The notes beneath the pieces were generated by a model, which saw nothing but the letters and a program-made list of their open reading frames with translations, had not been told where the DNA came from and searched no databases. The translations under genes were made by a program, and so were the position numbers. A stretch of 10,522 nucleotides of DNA from Candidatus Berkelbacteria bacterium (GTDB lineage Bacteria > Patescibacteriota > UBA1384 > CAILIB01). The stretch is from the NCBI GenBank assembly GCA_020058355.1, contig JAGVEG010000071.1, forward strand, positions 1-10,522, written 5' to 3'. Below, piece after piece: positions 1 through 7,224 of this stretch. The stretch's first letter is position 1. Every line of letters begins with the position of its first letter.

Positions 1-435
1 AAATCCCTCACCCACCCCGCCTAATACCACGTATTCACCCTTATCAGGGGTGCAGCGCAAAATATCTTCCAAGAGTTTAGGAAGTGAGTCCCTTCCCTCA
101 AATACCTGGATTAATTGTGAACGAACACCACGCAGCTCTTGCAGATATGGAACGATACTTTCAGCAAGCTCTGTCTTTGCCCGCATGCGGCTAATGAGTA
201 TCTCTGGTGAAACGGCAGCAAAGAATGCCTTTTTCTCTTTCGTTGACTGGGTAAGAAGTCCATCAGCAACAAGGCGCTTAAGCGCGCGGTATCCCTGCTC
301 ACGATGAATCTGGAGAGCATCAATAATAACCCCTGCCGGAGCCTCACCCCGCTCCAGTACAGCAACATAGACCAAGGCTTCGATGCGCTGGAGACCTAAA
401 TCAAGCAACTGCTCTATCACCGGCGCGTGACTCAT
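1..435 (-). CDS. TrmB-like HTH transcriptional regulator, C-terminus cut by window edge
   Basis: Reading from an ATG at 435, 145 codons stay open to the window edge, so only the N-terminal part is present. Residues about 10-65 form a winged helix-turn-helix of TrmB type: LGLQRIEALVYVAVLERG, then the recognition segment HREQGYRALKRLVADGLL. A short wing-like segment (STKEKKAFFAAVSPEIL) and a helical linker (about 83-113) follow, and then the start of what would be the C-terminal effector domain (GEYVVLGGVGEGF). TrmB-family proteins are DNA-binding regulators, originally described for sugar metabolism in archaea; such one-HTH-plus-PLD-like proteins are also common in candidate-phylum bacteria. 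The ligand cannot be told. No good SD precedes the ATG, but a plausible promoter lies 30-58 bases upstream. The gene is divergent from the operon starting at 584. The HTH assignment is fairly sure; the specific TrmB family is likely. Confidence 0.75.
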   Translation of the reverse strand, partial: MSHAPVIEQLLDLGLQRIEALVYVAVLERGEAPAGVIIDALQIHREQGYRALKRLVADGLLTQSTKEKKAFFAAVSPEILISRMRAKTELAESIVPYLQELRGVRSQLIQVFEGRDSLPKLLEDILRCTPDKGEYVVLGGVGEGF

Positions 436-464
436 TCTGGTTTATTTTACTCTTGTATGTCTTC

Positions 465-493
465 AGTATACACGATCCTCAAACAAAAGTCAC
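465..493 (-). promoter_or_regulatory. Candidate promoter of the TrmB-like gene
   Basis: On the minus strand, GTGACT (493-488) and TATACT (470-465) are separated by 17 bases. The -10 is near consensus and the -35 is moderate. The expected start at about 458 gives a leader of roughly 22 bases. Confidence 0.4.
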
Positions 494-547
494 GATTGTT
501 GTCACAAATCTTTGATAAATAAGTATCTATCGTGGTACATAGGGTCT

Positions 548-562
548 GTGCCCAAGCGGCAC
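548..562 (+). repeat. Small hairpin in the leader of the MBL-fold operon
   Basis: GTGCC (548-552) and GGCAC (558-562) are perfect inverted arms around the 5-base loop CAAGC. The hairpin ends 10 bases before the AAGGAG ribosome binding site. It may only be leader structure, and no regulatory role is shown. Confidence 0.35.
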
Positions 563-583
563 GCACCTTAACAAGGAGTAGCT

Positions 584-1351
584 ATGACTGTTGTAGAATT
601 TCACCAGACCATTACGGGCGATTGCATTGCCCTTACCCACAAAGATCACACCTACTTGATTGACTGTGGATATGGACTTAACTATCCCACATTGTTCCCC
701 AGTGTGAGTGGCCTCATGCTTTCGCATACACACGGCGACCACTGGGCGGCACTTCCTGAAGTACTGCCCCTTCTTACAAATGACGGATGGGTGGCGAAGT
801 CCGGGAGCACCTTTGCTGATTCGCTTATGCTGCAGCAATCCTCCTACTTCCACCAAACGCCGGTTGATTTAACTAATGCGATAGCGGCCTATCTTGCACT
901 TCCTGCAGAAGCTATGCCAACTGTGCACTTGCCTGGATTCTCCATGCGAAACGTTAACATGTTGGCGAGTGCTACACTATATATAGCTGATACCTGGGAT
1001 CACTTAGGCATACACCACGGCTGCCTCGTCCCTCTTGTTGAAACTGAAGATTGTACCTTACTCTTTGGTACCGATCTTGAAACCGACGACTGGGAGGAGT
1101 TACTTAACCAAGGGCTTCTTCCGCAAAACGTCAGCCTGTTTCAGGCACCAAACCATGGCCAGATTCAGGGACGCGTTTCAGAGCGGGTGTTCAACCACCT
1201 CAGGCCAGCAATCACCGTAATTAGTGATGCTGACCCCAATGCAAACGATAACTACCACTTCTACGCCAAGCGCGGTGGTATGGTGATAACAACCAAAGAA
1301 TCGGGCACCACCCGGTTTGTGATTGAGAACGGAAAGGTAACAGTTAGATGA
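584..1351 (+). CDS. ComEC-like metallo-beta-lactamase-fold hydrolase
   Basis: This 255-aa cytoplasmic protein has no signal peptide or membrane segment. Its N-terminus (ITGDCIALTHKDHTYLIDCG) is the strand pair typical of the ComEC/Rec2 type MBL fold, and the metal motif HxHxDH is HTHGDH at 48-53. Further probable metal ligands are H144 or H145 (GIHHGCLV), D164 (LLFGTDLE) and H191 (APNHG, compare the PHHGS of ComEC). All core residues are present, so it is probably an active metal-dependent hydrolase. ComEC-like MBL domains act on nucleic acids or other phosphodiesters, but the substrate here is unknown and the ComEC channel part is absent. The start is supported by AAGGAG at 573-578, five bases before the ATG. 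The stop overlaps the next start (ATGA), so the two genes are translationally coupled in one operon. Confidence 0.85.
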   Translation: MTVVEFHQTITGDCIALTHKDHTYLIDCGYGLNYPTLFPSVSGLMLSHTHGDHWAALPEVLPLLTNDGWVAKSGSTFADSLMLQQSSYFHQTPVDLTNAIAAYLALPAEAMPTVHLPGFSMRNVNMLASATLYIADTWDHLGIHHGCLVPLVETEDCTLLFGTDLETDDWEELLNQGLLPQNVSLFQAPNHGQIQGRVSERVFNHLRPAITVISDADPNANDNYHFYAKRGGMVITTKESGTTRFVIENGKVTVR

Positions 1352-1857
1352 AAATTGCCGTAATTGGTTCTGCGCGGAAGGTACATAAATCCGCATACTA
1401 TCTTGGACAGGAACTTGGCCGCTGCGGGCACCAGATGCTTACTGGTGCCTGCGGCGGTACACCAGGAGCCGCTACCCAGGGTTCGCTTGATGTCGGGGGT
1501 GCGGTGCTCGGCTACTCACCCGGCACCGACGCGGCTGATCACCTGCGCTATGGCATGGGTGATCGAGGCACACTACCAACCGTGTATACGGGGCGTGGCG
1601 TTAAAGGGCGCAATATCTCACTCATGTGTGATGCTGAAGCCACTATTGTTATTGGTGGCCAGCTCGGAACGCTTCACGAGGCAATCACATTCCTTGAAGA
1701 GCGTGAGGGTCCACTCTACTACCTTTGGTCGAGTGGTGGCACTGCCTTCTGGCTGTGGTTTATTCTTTTTGCCATCCGCAAGGATCGACTACGCAACGTT
1801 CGGTTTGCAGCTACGGCTGCAAACCTCCTTCGAGAGGTACTCGCTGATGCTGGATAA
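1348..1857 (+). CDS. LOG/SLOG-superfamily nucleotide-binding protein (TIGR00725-like)
   Basis: This 169-aa Rossmann-like protein resembles the TIGR00725 branch of the LOG/DprA (SLOG) superfamily. It begins with the nucleotide-binding strand and loop IAVIGSAR. Then come the glycine-rich segment GACGGTPGAATQGSLDVGGAVLGYSPG (33-59, matching the GGG..G.M.A...A...GG..IG..PG pattern of LOG proteins), and IVIGGQLGTLHEA (100-112), which corresponds to the PGGxGTxxE motif with the proline replaced by isoleucine. G107, T108 and E111 are kept. LOG enzymes release cytokinin-like bases from nucleoside monophosphates; other superfamily members bind nucleotides or DNA, so the precise activity here is unknown. 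The C-terminal segment WFILFAIRKDRLRNVRF is hydrophobic and basic. The ATG overlaps the stop of the MBL gene, and the 3' end overlaps the methyltransferase gene by 11 bases. Confidence 0.75.
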   Translation: MKIAVIGSARKVHKSAYYLGQELGRCGHQMLTGACGGTPGAATQGSLDVGGAVLGYSPGTDAADHLRYGMGDRGTLPTVYTGRGVKGRNISLMCDAEATIVIGGQLGTLHEAITFLEEREGPLYYLWSSGGTAFWLWFILFAIRKDRLRNVRFAATAANLLREVLADAG

Positions 1858-2527
1858 AGTCTATGAAACTGCAGCCGCACATATCTATGTGCGGCTTAGC
1901 GCCCTCTTAACCACAAAAGATGAGCTCAGTAAGCAGCTCGTTCGCGAGGCAGAACCATTCATCAATGGAGCACTAGATGGTGCAGAAGTTGCTGAGATTG
2001 GCGCTGGCGACGGCTCACTTGCTCACACCCTTCTCACCATGCACCCGGCCATTAAACGCTATGTCGCCTACGAGCCATCTGCAGCCATGCGGAGCTACAT
2101 CAAAAAAGATCGGCGCCTTGTGATTTCCGGCGCAGAGGACTCGTGGCACACCAGTATGAAACGACAGCACTGCATTGTATCACGCTATGTTTTCCATGAC
2201 CTCCCCGAGGAGCTGGAATCTTCCTACCTTTTTATCCGCACCTCACTAGACCGTGGTGGCTGCTTTATGCACCTTGATGCCGCCCATATCGGTAGCGAAG
2301 AGCAGTCGCATCGCAACGCCCGAGAGCTTATTGAGATCGTTGAGAATCTTGAAGTTCTCCCCGCAGAACAGGAAGCAAAGGTAGCACTCATCAAACACCT
2401 GCGCGATGAGGTTACTAACTTTCTACCTCTTGAAAGACATCTTGAGCTTCTGCGAAACGCACATCTACATGTTGAAGTGCTCAGCACCCAAGGAAACTCT
2501 TACCTGCTACGCGCAACGAGAGGCTAA
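1847..2527 (+). CDS. Class I SAM-dependent methyltransferase
   Basis: The frame is open well upstream, but the start is placed at the ATG at 1847, which gives 226 aa, removes a long non-homologous extension lying over the LOG gene, and has GAGAGG at 1832-1837 as a possible SD. Residues 47-59 (AEVAEIGAGDGSL) are motif I of the SAM-binding Rossmann fold. YVAYEPSAAM (72-81) carries the acidic residue E76 after strand 2, SRYVFHDLPEEL (112-123) is the motif IV region, and GGCFMHLDAAHIG (137-149) the motif VI region. The N-terminal helical part (1-45) and the charged helical insert (150-200) probably bind the substrate, which cannot be named. The gene is third in the coupled MBL-SLOG-methyltransferase operon and ends four bases before the terminator stem. 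Confidence 0.8.
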   Translation: MLDKVYETAAAHIYVRLSALLTTKDELSKQLVREAEPFINGALDGAEVAEIGAGDGSLAHTLLTMHPAIKRYVAYEPSAAMRSYIKKDRRLVISGAEDSWHTSMKRQHCIVSRYVFHDLPEELESSYLFIRTSLDRGGCFMHLDAAHIGSEEQSHRNARELIEIVENLEVLPAEQEAKVALIKHLRDEVTNFLPLERHLELLRNAHLHVEVLSTQGNSYLLRATRG

Positions 2528-2530
2528 CAA

Positions 2531-2559
2531 GAACCCCCGAGATCGGGGGTTCATTTTTT
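2531..2559 (+). terminator. Rho-independent terminator of the MBL-SLOG-methyltransferase operon
   Basis: GAACCCCCGA (2531-2540) and TCGGGGGTTC (2543-2552) are perfect arms; allowing for a 4-base loop, a stem of about 9 bp forms, followed by six T (2554-2559). The minus-strand pspC-like gene ends inside the T-tract (stop 2560-2558), so the same stem could also stop that transcript. On the minus strand, however, the tail (TTGTT) is weak. Confidence 0.9.
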
Positions 2560-4177
2560 ATAGCGCAAACCGACTCACCCGCCCCGCGTCCTCAGTAGTC
2601 ACTGAGCTACTTGCTCCTTCAGGAATCTGGAGGCGGGCAGCATCAGTAACAGTTCCTCGAACCGTGGTAACAAAGGCCTTAACGCGAGCGGCGTCATGGA
2701 CAGATGCGTCAAGCTGGTCAACCTCGGCAAGAGTTACTTCGCTGGCATCGCTTGCAGAAAGAGTGACCTGAGTTAACTTACGATCTGCGGTGAATCGTGA
2801 AGCATCAGCAGTGGTAATAGTAAGCCGTTGGAGTACTTCTCCCTCCAGGCTGATATACCCGACATCATGAAGGGTAACTTCCTCAAGACTGGGCACCTGC
2901 AAGATTCCGCGAACCTGCTGACAGTTCCAACAAAGTGGTGAGAAACTCCGACTTTGCACCACGAGCGTGTCGGCTTCTTCACGGATCGCATCGCGAGCTG
3001 CCTCGTCACTCATACCGTTAATGGTAATTCTCGCTGGCATGTTTGGCACAACACGTACGGTGAGGTGTACATTACCCTTTGTCTCAATGGTGCGAAAAGC
3101 ACCAAGCTGCTGACTGTAGGCCTGGTCGCTGATCATGCCACTCTCAGTAGGGCGCACGATACTCACCATAAATGACGTAGCAATGCCCAGCAGCACCCAG
3201 AGCGCGAGAAACGAGGCAACTGCACCGCCACGTAGCGGCTGACGTCGTAAAAGCCCAATCACCCATGCAAGGAGCAAACCAATCGGTGTTACAATCGCAC
3301 CAAAGGCCACGAGAACAAGCAGGTGTTGTGTGAAGGTTTGTGGAAAGTTGTGGTACACAAAGCCACCAATAGTTAGCTCATTGGTGAGCAGTAGAGCAAT
3401 CAGTGCAATGATCAGGCTTCCGATGGTGAGTGCCAGAGAAACCGCAATGACACATCCGATGATACTCAGGATTCCGACAATAACCCGCTGTACTCCAGGG
3501 GTAATTCCTTGCAGGAAGCCCTTCAGCCAAGTGCTCGCCTGACGTGCCTCAGTACTTACTTTTTCCTGAAACTCTGGACTCGTTACTTCTTTTTGAAACG
3601 CCTGTGCCCGCTGGGTTACCTCATCAACAATCTGCTGAGCAGTTACAGGACGCCCGAAGAGCTCACGCTTTTGCTCAGGCGTAGTGGCCTCAGGAAGCAA
3701 TACCCACATCACAAAGTAGAGCAAGAAACCACTCCCCGCCCCAAGGCCGAGGGCAACAAACCCCAGGCGGAACCAAATGGGATCGAGTCCAAAGTAGGCA
3801 CCAAGTCCTGCTGCTACGCCACCAGCCATGCCGTGCTCAGTATCGCGGTATAGACGGCGCACTTGCGTCTGTTCCGGCTGTGGGCTTGCCTTTTCGGTCT
3901 TGGGAGCCCCGGTTTCTTCAGCAAGCTCTGCAGGCGTCCCCATCTTTTTGAGAATGGGCTGCAACTCTTCGGTGGTCACCACTGATTCAGCAGTGGGCGC
4001 AACAACGCGTAGGAGCTCAGCGATGCGCTCTTCGAGATCTTGAATAATTTCGTCCCGAGCAGGCGTATGGGCAAACGCTGCCTTAAGGTCATGCAGGTAG
4101 TCCTTGAGGAGTGCGTAGGCTGGTTCTTCGAGGGTGAATGCCTGTTTATTGAGTGAGATGGTGGTAGTAGTTTGCAT
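2558..4177 (-). CDS. PspC-domain membrane protein with C-terminal GIN/DUF2807-like beta-helix
   Basis: This 539-aa integral membrane protein has several parts in order. A cytoplasmic N-terminal helical part (about 13-90) contains RDEIIQDLEERIAELL, as is usual ahead of PspC in such proteins. A PspC domain (about 107-165: RRLYRDTEHGMAGGVAAGLG, then GLDPIWFRLGFVAL and a hydrophobic stretch ending in LLPE) follows, then an amphipathic linker and further hydrophobic segments at about 230-265, 285-310 and 318-341. The C-terminal domain (about 355-539) looks like the GIN/DUF2807 beta-helix. In it DA(A/S/G) motifs recur with aspartates at 458, 477, 495, 512 and 530, about 18 residues apart. A CxxC (C416, C419) precedes the helix. 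PspC proteins belong to envelope stress responses. The gene follows padR after 5 bases, so PadR probably controls it. No strong SD is seen. Confidence 0.85.
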   Translation of the reverse strand: MQTTTTISLNKQAFTLEEPAYALLKDYLHDLKAAFAHTPARDEIIQDLEERIAELLRVVAPTAESVVTTEELQPILKKMGTPAELAEETGAPKTEKASPQPEQTQVRRLYRDTEHGMAGGVAAGLGAYFGLDPIWFRLGFVALGLGAGSGFLLYFVMWVLLPEATTPEQKRELFGRPVTAQQIVDEVTQRAQAFQKEVTSPEFQEKVSTEARQASTWLKGFLQGITPGVQRVIVGILSIIGCVIAVSLALTIGSLIIALIALLLTNELTIGGFVYHNFPQTFTQHLLVLVAFGAIVTPIGLLLAWVIGLLRRQPLRGGAVASFLALWVLLGIATSFMVSIVRPTESGMISDQAYSQQLGAFRTIETKGNVHLTVRVVPNMPARITINGMSDEAARDAIREEADTLVVQSRSFSPLCWNCQQVRGILQVPSLEEVTLHDVGYISLEGEVLQRLTITTADASRFTADRKLTQVTLSASDASEVTLAEVDQLDASVHDAARVKAFVTTVRGTVTDAARLQIPEGASSSVTTEDAGRVSRFAL

Positions 4178-4182
4178 GGCGG

Positions 4183-4530
4183 TTACTTAGCAGCCAATTG
4201 AGTGAGTGAGGTGATGGTTTCGTGCCAACTTGTTTGCAGGGCTGAAAGTGCATGCTTACCCCGGTCCGTAAGCTGATAGTACTTGCGCGGTGGTCCGGAG
4301 GCTGACTCCTCCCAGCGATAGCTGACCAAGGCTTCTTCTCGAAGCCTTGCGAGGAGCGGGTAGAGCGTCCCCTCCACGATGAGCTGATTTGCCCGCTCAA
4401 GCTCAGTGACAATATCTGAGGCATAGGCCTCCTGCTGGCGAGCGATCGCCAAAAGCACGGCAAGCTCAAGCGTACCCCGCCGCATCTGCGTAAGGGTTCG
4501 CTGTAAGTAAGGATCGAGTGGTTGTTCCAT
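4183..4530 (-). CDS. PadR-family transcriptional regulator
   Basis: This 115-aa protein has the complete PadR winged helix: MRRGTLELAVLLAIA (16-30), a recognition region (AYASDIVTELERAN, 35-48), and the hallmark EGTLYPLLARLREEALV (53-69), followed by the wing SGPPRKYYQLTDRGKHAL (78-95). The C-terminal helix is short, as in the small PadR subgroup that dimerises through it. PadR proteins are usually repressors that bind palindromes in their own promoter and release DNA on ligand binding. A palindrome lies immediately upstream of the start, and pspC-like is the next gene in the same transcript, a pairing frequent in bacteria. The predicted transcription start is only 3-4 bases before the ATG, and there is no SD, so the mRNA would be nearly leaderless. 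The ligand is unknown. Confidence 0.92.
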   Translation of the reverse strand: MEQPLDPYLQRTLTQMRRGTLELAVLLAIARQQEAYASDIVTELERANQLIVEGTLYPLLARLREEALVSYRWEESASGPPRKYYQLTDRGKHALSALQTSWHETITSLTQLAAK

Positions 4531-4533
4531 ATA

Positions 4534-4554
4534 GTACCTTGTATAGCAAGGTAC
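4534..4554. promoter_or_regulatory. Candidate PadR operator (palindrome) at the padR promoter
   Basis: GTACCTTG (4534-4541) and CAAGGTAC (4547-4554) are perfect 8-base arms around TATAG. The palindrome covers the -10 element of the padR promoter and ends 4 bases from the padR ATG, so binding would block transcription. Being adjacent to padR, autoregulation is the natural inference. Confidence 0.65.
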
Positions 4555-4568
4555 CTAGGAAAAAGCAA
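4540..4568 (-). promoter_or_regulatory. padR-pspC promoter
   Basis: On the minus strand, TTGCTT (4568-4563) and TATACA (4545-4540) are spaced by exactly 17 bases. The transcription start is expected at about 4533-4534, three or four bases from the ATG at 4530. The -10 lies within the palindrome. Confidence 0.6.
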
Positions 4569-4571
4569 GTG

Positions 4572-4584
4572 GTACCTTGTACAG
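4572..4584. promoter_or_regulatory. Second half-site of the PadR operator type
   Basis: GTACCTTGTACAG matches 12 of 13 bases of the left part of the palindrome (GTACCTTGTATAG at 4534-4546), 38 bases away and in the same orientation. It lacks the mirrored arm. It overlaps the -35 of the rightward promoter, so one regulator could act on both divergent genes. Confidence 0.45.
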
Positions 4585-4605
4585 ATCTGCGATCTATGGT
4601 ATAGA
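4577..4605 (+). promoter_or_regulatory. Promoter of the secreted-protein gene
   Basis: TTGTAC (4577-4582) and TATAGA (4600-4605) are 17 bases apart. The start is expected at about 4611-4612, inside the left arm of the inverted repeat at 4609-4629. The -35 overlaps the half-site at 4572-4584. Confidence 0.55.
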
Positions 4606-4608
4606 GAA

Positions 4609-4629
4609 TTTACCAGTTGATCTGGTAAA
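4609..4629 (+). repeat. Inverted repeat in the leader of the secreted-protein gene
   Basis: TTTACCAG (4609-4616) and CTGGTAAA (4622-4629) are perfect 8-base arms around TTGAT. It has the same geometry as the PadR palindrome but a different sequence. It could be an operator for another protein or an mRNA hairpin just ahead of the AAAGGA at 4627-4632. Confidence 0.5.
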
Positions 4630-4644
4630 GGAAAAACAAAAACT

Positions 4645-5286
4645 ATGAAAACTCTACTTTTTGCGGTATTGGCCGCCCTGCTCGCCTCCACCCCAGCACA
4701 CTCGCAGAGGCTCGTAAGCGAGCCAGGTAAAATCACCTGGACACTTAAGAAAACACATCTCCTTACTGGTGACAAATACAATCTTTTTTCGTTAATCCAG
4801 ACAAAGAATGGTTGGTTCTGGCGAAGAACCAACGAGCTGACTCGTGAGAACGGGTTTTGGGTGCAGTTGCAGATTGCTCCAAGCGCGAGACCCACGAATT
4901 TTGCCGTCTGTAAGGACGGTCAAGAAGCAGAGGTGACCTTCCTGCTTGGTAAGTCGGTTGAGACATTCTACCTCAAACAGGCTGAACCAGGGAAGCCAGG
5001 TACTGTAGGGGTCGTGAGTATGAAAATCTCTACTGAAAGTCTGTTATATGGCGACGTGGATGTAGCCGTAATACACAAAGAAAGTGTATTGGATAAAGAC
5101 GGATCGGTGGCGGCAACCCTGATCACCGACATATGGAATAGAAATTTTATTGTTCTACCTGGGAAAGATCCCACTCACCTTGGCAAGGGCCGTATATTTG
5201 GAGTATTCAAGTATGGGTATATCCTTGTCATTATGCTAGAAGAAAATGGTAAGCAAAGACAAGAACGTTTCAATTTGCCGAAGTAA
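4645..5286 (+). CDS. Secreted protein of unknown function
   Basis: This 213-aa protein carries a clear Sec signal peptide: MKTLL, a hydrophobic core (FAVLAALLA), and a likely signal peptidase I site after AHS (residue 20), leaving QRLVSEPG as the mature N-terminus. There is no lipobox cysteine and no later membrane segment. The mature part is rich in alternating beta-strand patterns (TWTLKKTHLL, NLFSLIQTKNGWFW, FWVQLQIAP, EVTFLLG, VETFYLKQ, RIFGVFKYGYILVIMLEENGK), suggesting a beta-sandwich or lipocalin-like fold, but I recognise no family. A single cysteine (in FAVCKDG) excludes an internal disulfide. The AAAGGA at 4627-4632 is rather far from the ATG for an SD. The gene is divergent from padR with a shared control region and has its own terminator. 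Confidence 0.75.
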   Translation: MKTLLFAVLAALLASTPAHSQRLVSEPGKITWTLKKTHLLTGDKYNLFSLIQTKNGWFWRRTNELTRENGFWVQLQIAPSARPTNFAVCKDGQEAEVTFLLGKSVETFYLKQAEPGKPGTVGVVSMKISTESLLYGDVDVAVIHKESVLDKDGSVAATLITDIWNRNFIVLPGKDPTHLGKGRIFGVFKYGYILVIMLEENGKQRQERFNLPK

Positions 5287-5303
5287 ATTCAGCGCGTACC
5301 TCA

Positions 5304-5336
5304 AAAACACCGTGGTCATAATGACCACGGTGTTTT
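5304..5336. terminator. Bidirectional terminator between the convergent secreted-protein and typA genes
   Basis: The arms 5304-5319 and 5321-5336 are perfectly complementary over 16 bases (AAAACACCGTGGTCAT against its reverse complement), with only one unpaired central base, so a stem of about 14 bp forms. The outer A:T pairs supply a T-run for both directions. It lies 17 bases after one gene and 35 after the other. Confidence 0.88.
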
Positions 5337-5371
5337 ACTGTCTCCGCCCAACCCCTCCCCCACCCAGCAAG

Positions 5372-7186
5372 CTATCCGCGACGCTTGGTCTTCTGACGCT
5401 CGTTCAGATTAAGAATCATCTTACGCAGGCGAAGAGAAATTGGTGTTACCTCAAGCAACTCATCGTCCTCAAGGAAGTCGAGTGACTGCTCCAGAGAAAG
5501 AATAGTAGCTGGAGTAAATCCGTCACTGATTTCAGCGTTTGAACGAACGTTTGTCAGCTTTTTCTCGCGGCAAACGTTTACTTCCAAATCATCATCGCGG
5601 CCATTCAGACCAACGATCATACCTTCATATACCTCGGTACCGGGATGAACGAAGAGAATACCACGTGCCTGGGCGTTCTCAAGACCGTGAGTTGTAGTCT
5701 TACCACCCTCAGAAGCAATCAGTGCTCCGTTGCGGATCTTAGGAATCGGCAGACCCTTCGGCTCCCAGCGCATAAACGTGCTGTTCATGGTAGCAGTACC
5801 GCGGCTCAGGGTAAGCATGGTGCTGCGCAGACCAATCAGACCACGCGTTGTAATATTGAATAGCAATTCTGAAGAACCATCAGACAATTCTGACTGCTGG
5901 AGCAAGAGCCCGCGGCGACGTCCGATCTCACCAGTAACAGCACCGACATAATCTTGAGGAACCGTAACAATCAATTCTTCAAGAGGCTCGTGCTCATGAC
6001 CATCAATTTCACGGGTTACCACCTGTGGCTTACCAACCTCAAGCTCGTAACCTTCACGGCGGAGCGTTTCAATAAATACGGCAAGGTGCAGCTCACCACG
6101 ACCGGCAAGGATGTACTCACCCTGTTCACCGTGTGAGAACTTCATTGAAACATTGGTTTCAAGCTCACGAGTAATGCGGTCAAGAATCTGACGACTTGTT
6201 ACATACTTTCCTTCACGTCCAGCCAATGGACTGGTGTTGGCGCCAAACTGCATAGAAAGTGTTGGCTCTTCTACCTTAATACGTGGCAGCGCCTCAGCGG
6301 CTGCACCGTTTTCAGCGATAGTGTCACCAATTTTAGCTGCCTTCACACCACTCAAGATAACTACCTCGCCGGACGAGGCACTCTCTACTTCGGTGCGCTT
6401 CAGACCTTGGGTAACGTAGACACGCTCTACCTTTGCCTGCACCGTACCGTCTTCTCCCATCAGGGAAATGGTCTGACCAGACTTGATTGAACCACGAGAA
6501 ATACGACCAACAACCAGTTTACCCTGGTAGGCATCAGCCTCAAGGTTACTCACCATCATCTGGAGGGATCCTTCAGCGATGGATGGCGCTGGAATGTACT
6601 TGAGAATTGCCTCAAAGAGTGGCTCGAGTGTTGCCTCTTCGGTTGGGTCGGCTGGCAATTCTGCCCATGCCTTACCTTCACGGCCAATCGCGTAAATTAC
6701 TGGGAACTCAAGCTGGTCCATATCGGTAGCAAGGTCCAAGAAAAGGTCATGAGTCTTGCTGAGCACCTCAGGAATACGTGAAGCCTTTTTGTCAATCTTG
6801 TTGATAACCAAGATTACCTTAAGACCAAGACCGAGTGCCTTACGCAGTACGAACTTCGTCTGTGGCATAGGACCTTCTTGGGCATCTACCACCAAAACCA
6901 CACCCTCGGCCATGCCAAGTGTGCGCTCTACCTCACCACCAAAATCAGCGTGGCCAGGGGTATCAATAATGGTAATGCGCGTATCCTTATAGGTTACCGC
7001 GGTGGTCTTCGCTAGAATAGTAATACCACGCTCACGCTCCTGATCATTGGAGTCCATGATGAGCTCCTGAGACATGGCTGCTTCGTTCTCACGGAAGGTA
7101 CCAGCCTGCTTCAGCAAGCCGTCTACAAGAGTAGTTTTTCCATGGTCTACGTGGGCGATAATAGCAATATTGCGAAGTGCTGGCAT
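5372..7186 (-). CDS. typA: Ribosome-associated translational GTPase TypA/BipA
   Basis: This 604-aa protein is the full usual length. The GTPase domain has G1 AHVDHGKT (11-18), switch I RGIT (53-56), G3 DTPGH (75-79) and G4 NKID (129-132). At the G5 position (about 165-171) it reads YAIGREG where the common form is YASALNG. The EF-Tu-like domain II follows (about 205-290, [24 protein letters not shown]), then the EF-G-like domains ([31 protein letters not shown] and the [20 protein letters not shown] region). The BipA-specific C-terminal domain ends in [22 protein letters not shown]. TypA binds the 70S ribosome at the factor site and supports ribosome assembly and growth under stress or cold. 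It stands alone, facing away from the genes at 7309. No SD precedes the ATG; the leader is pyrimidine-rich. Confidence 0.97.
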   Translation of the reverse strand: MPALRNIAIIAHVDHGKTTLVDGLLKQAGTFRENEAAMSQELIMDSNDQERERGITILAKTTAVTYKDTRITIIDTPGHADFGGEVERTLGMAEGVVLVVDAQEGPMPQTKFVLRKALGLGLKVILVINKIDKKASRIPEVLSKTHDLFLDLATDMDQLEFPVIYAIGREGKAWAELPADPTEEATLEPLFEAILKYIPAPSIAEGSLQMMVSNLEADAYQGKLVVGRISRGSIKSGQTISLMGEDGTVQAKVERVYVTQGLKRTEVESASSGEVVILSGVKAAKIGDTIAENGAAAEALPRIKVEEPTLSMQFGANTSPLAGREGKYVTSRQILDRITRELETNVSMKFSHGEQGEYILAGRGELHLAVFIETLRREGYELEVGKPQVVTREIDGHEHEPLEELIVTVPQDYVGAVTGEIGRRRGLLLQQSELSDGSSELLFNITTRGLIGLRSTMLTLSRGTATMNSTFMRWEPKGLPIPKIRNGALIASEGGKTTTHGLENAQARGILFVHPGTEVYEGMIVGLNGRDDDLEVNVCREKKLTNVRSNAEISDGFTPATILSLEQSLDFLEDDELLEVTPISLRLRKMILNLNERQKTKRRG

Positions 7187-7198
7187 ACAAAAATAATT

Positions 7199-7224
7199 AC
7201 GAGAAAAGAGAAGACGAGAAAAAA
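7199..7224 (-). other. Homopyrimidine tract in the typA leader
   Basis: On the minus strand, the region 13-38 bases before the typA ATG is almost entirely C and T (two G), with TTTTCTCGT occurring twice, 15 bases apart. No SD is present. Such tracts can be S1 or standby binding sites on mRNA; that role is an inference. Confidence 0.4.

Noticed and set aside
505..529. Promoter for the MBL operon (TTGTCA at 499, TATCTA at 524)
   Set aside because: The two hexamers are 19 bases apart and no element at 17 is convincing, so it was not listed as a feature.
1364..1846. N-terminal extension of the methyltransferase frame back to 1364 (387-aa reading)
   Set aside because: It lies entirely within the well-supported SLOG gene in another frame and looks non-coding (no domain pattern). 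The ATG at 1847 fits the fold and coupling.
4146..4895. Long minus-strand frame across padR and the secreted-protein gene
   Set aside because: It crosses the divergent promoter region, has no domain pattern, and overlaps two well-supported genes in other frames.
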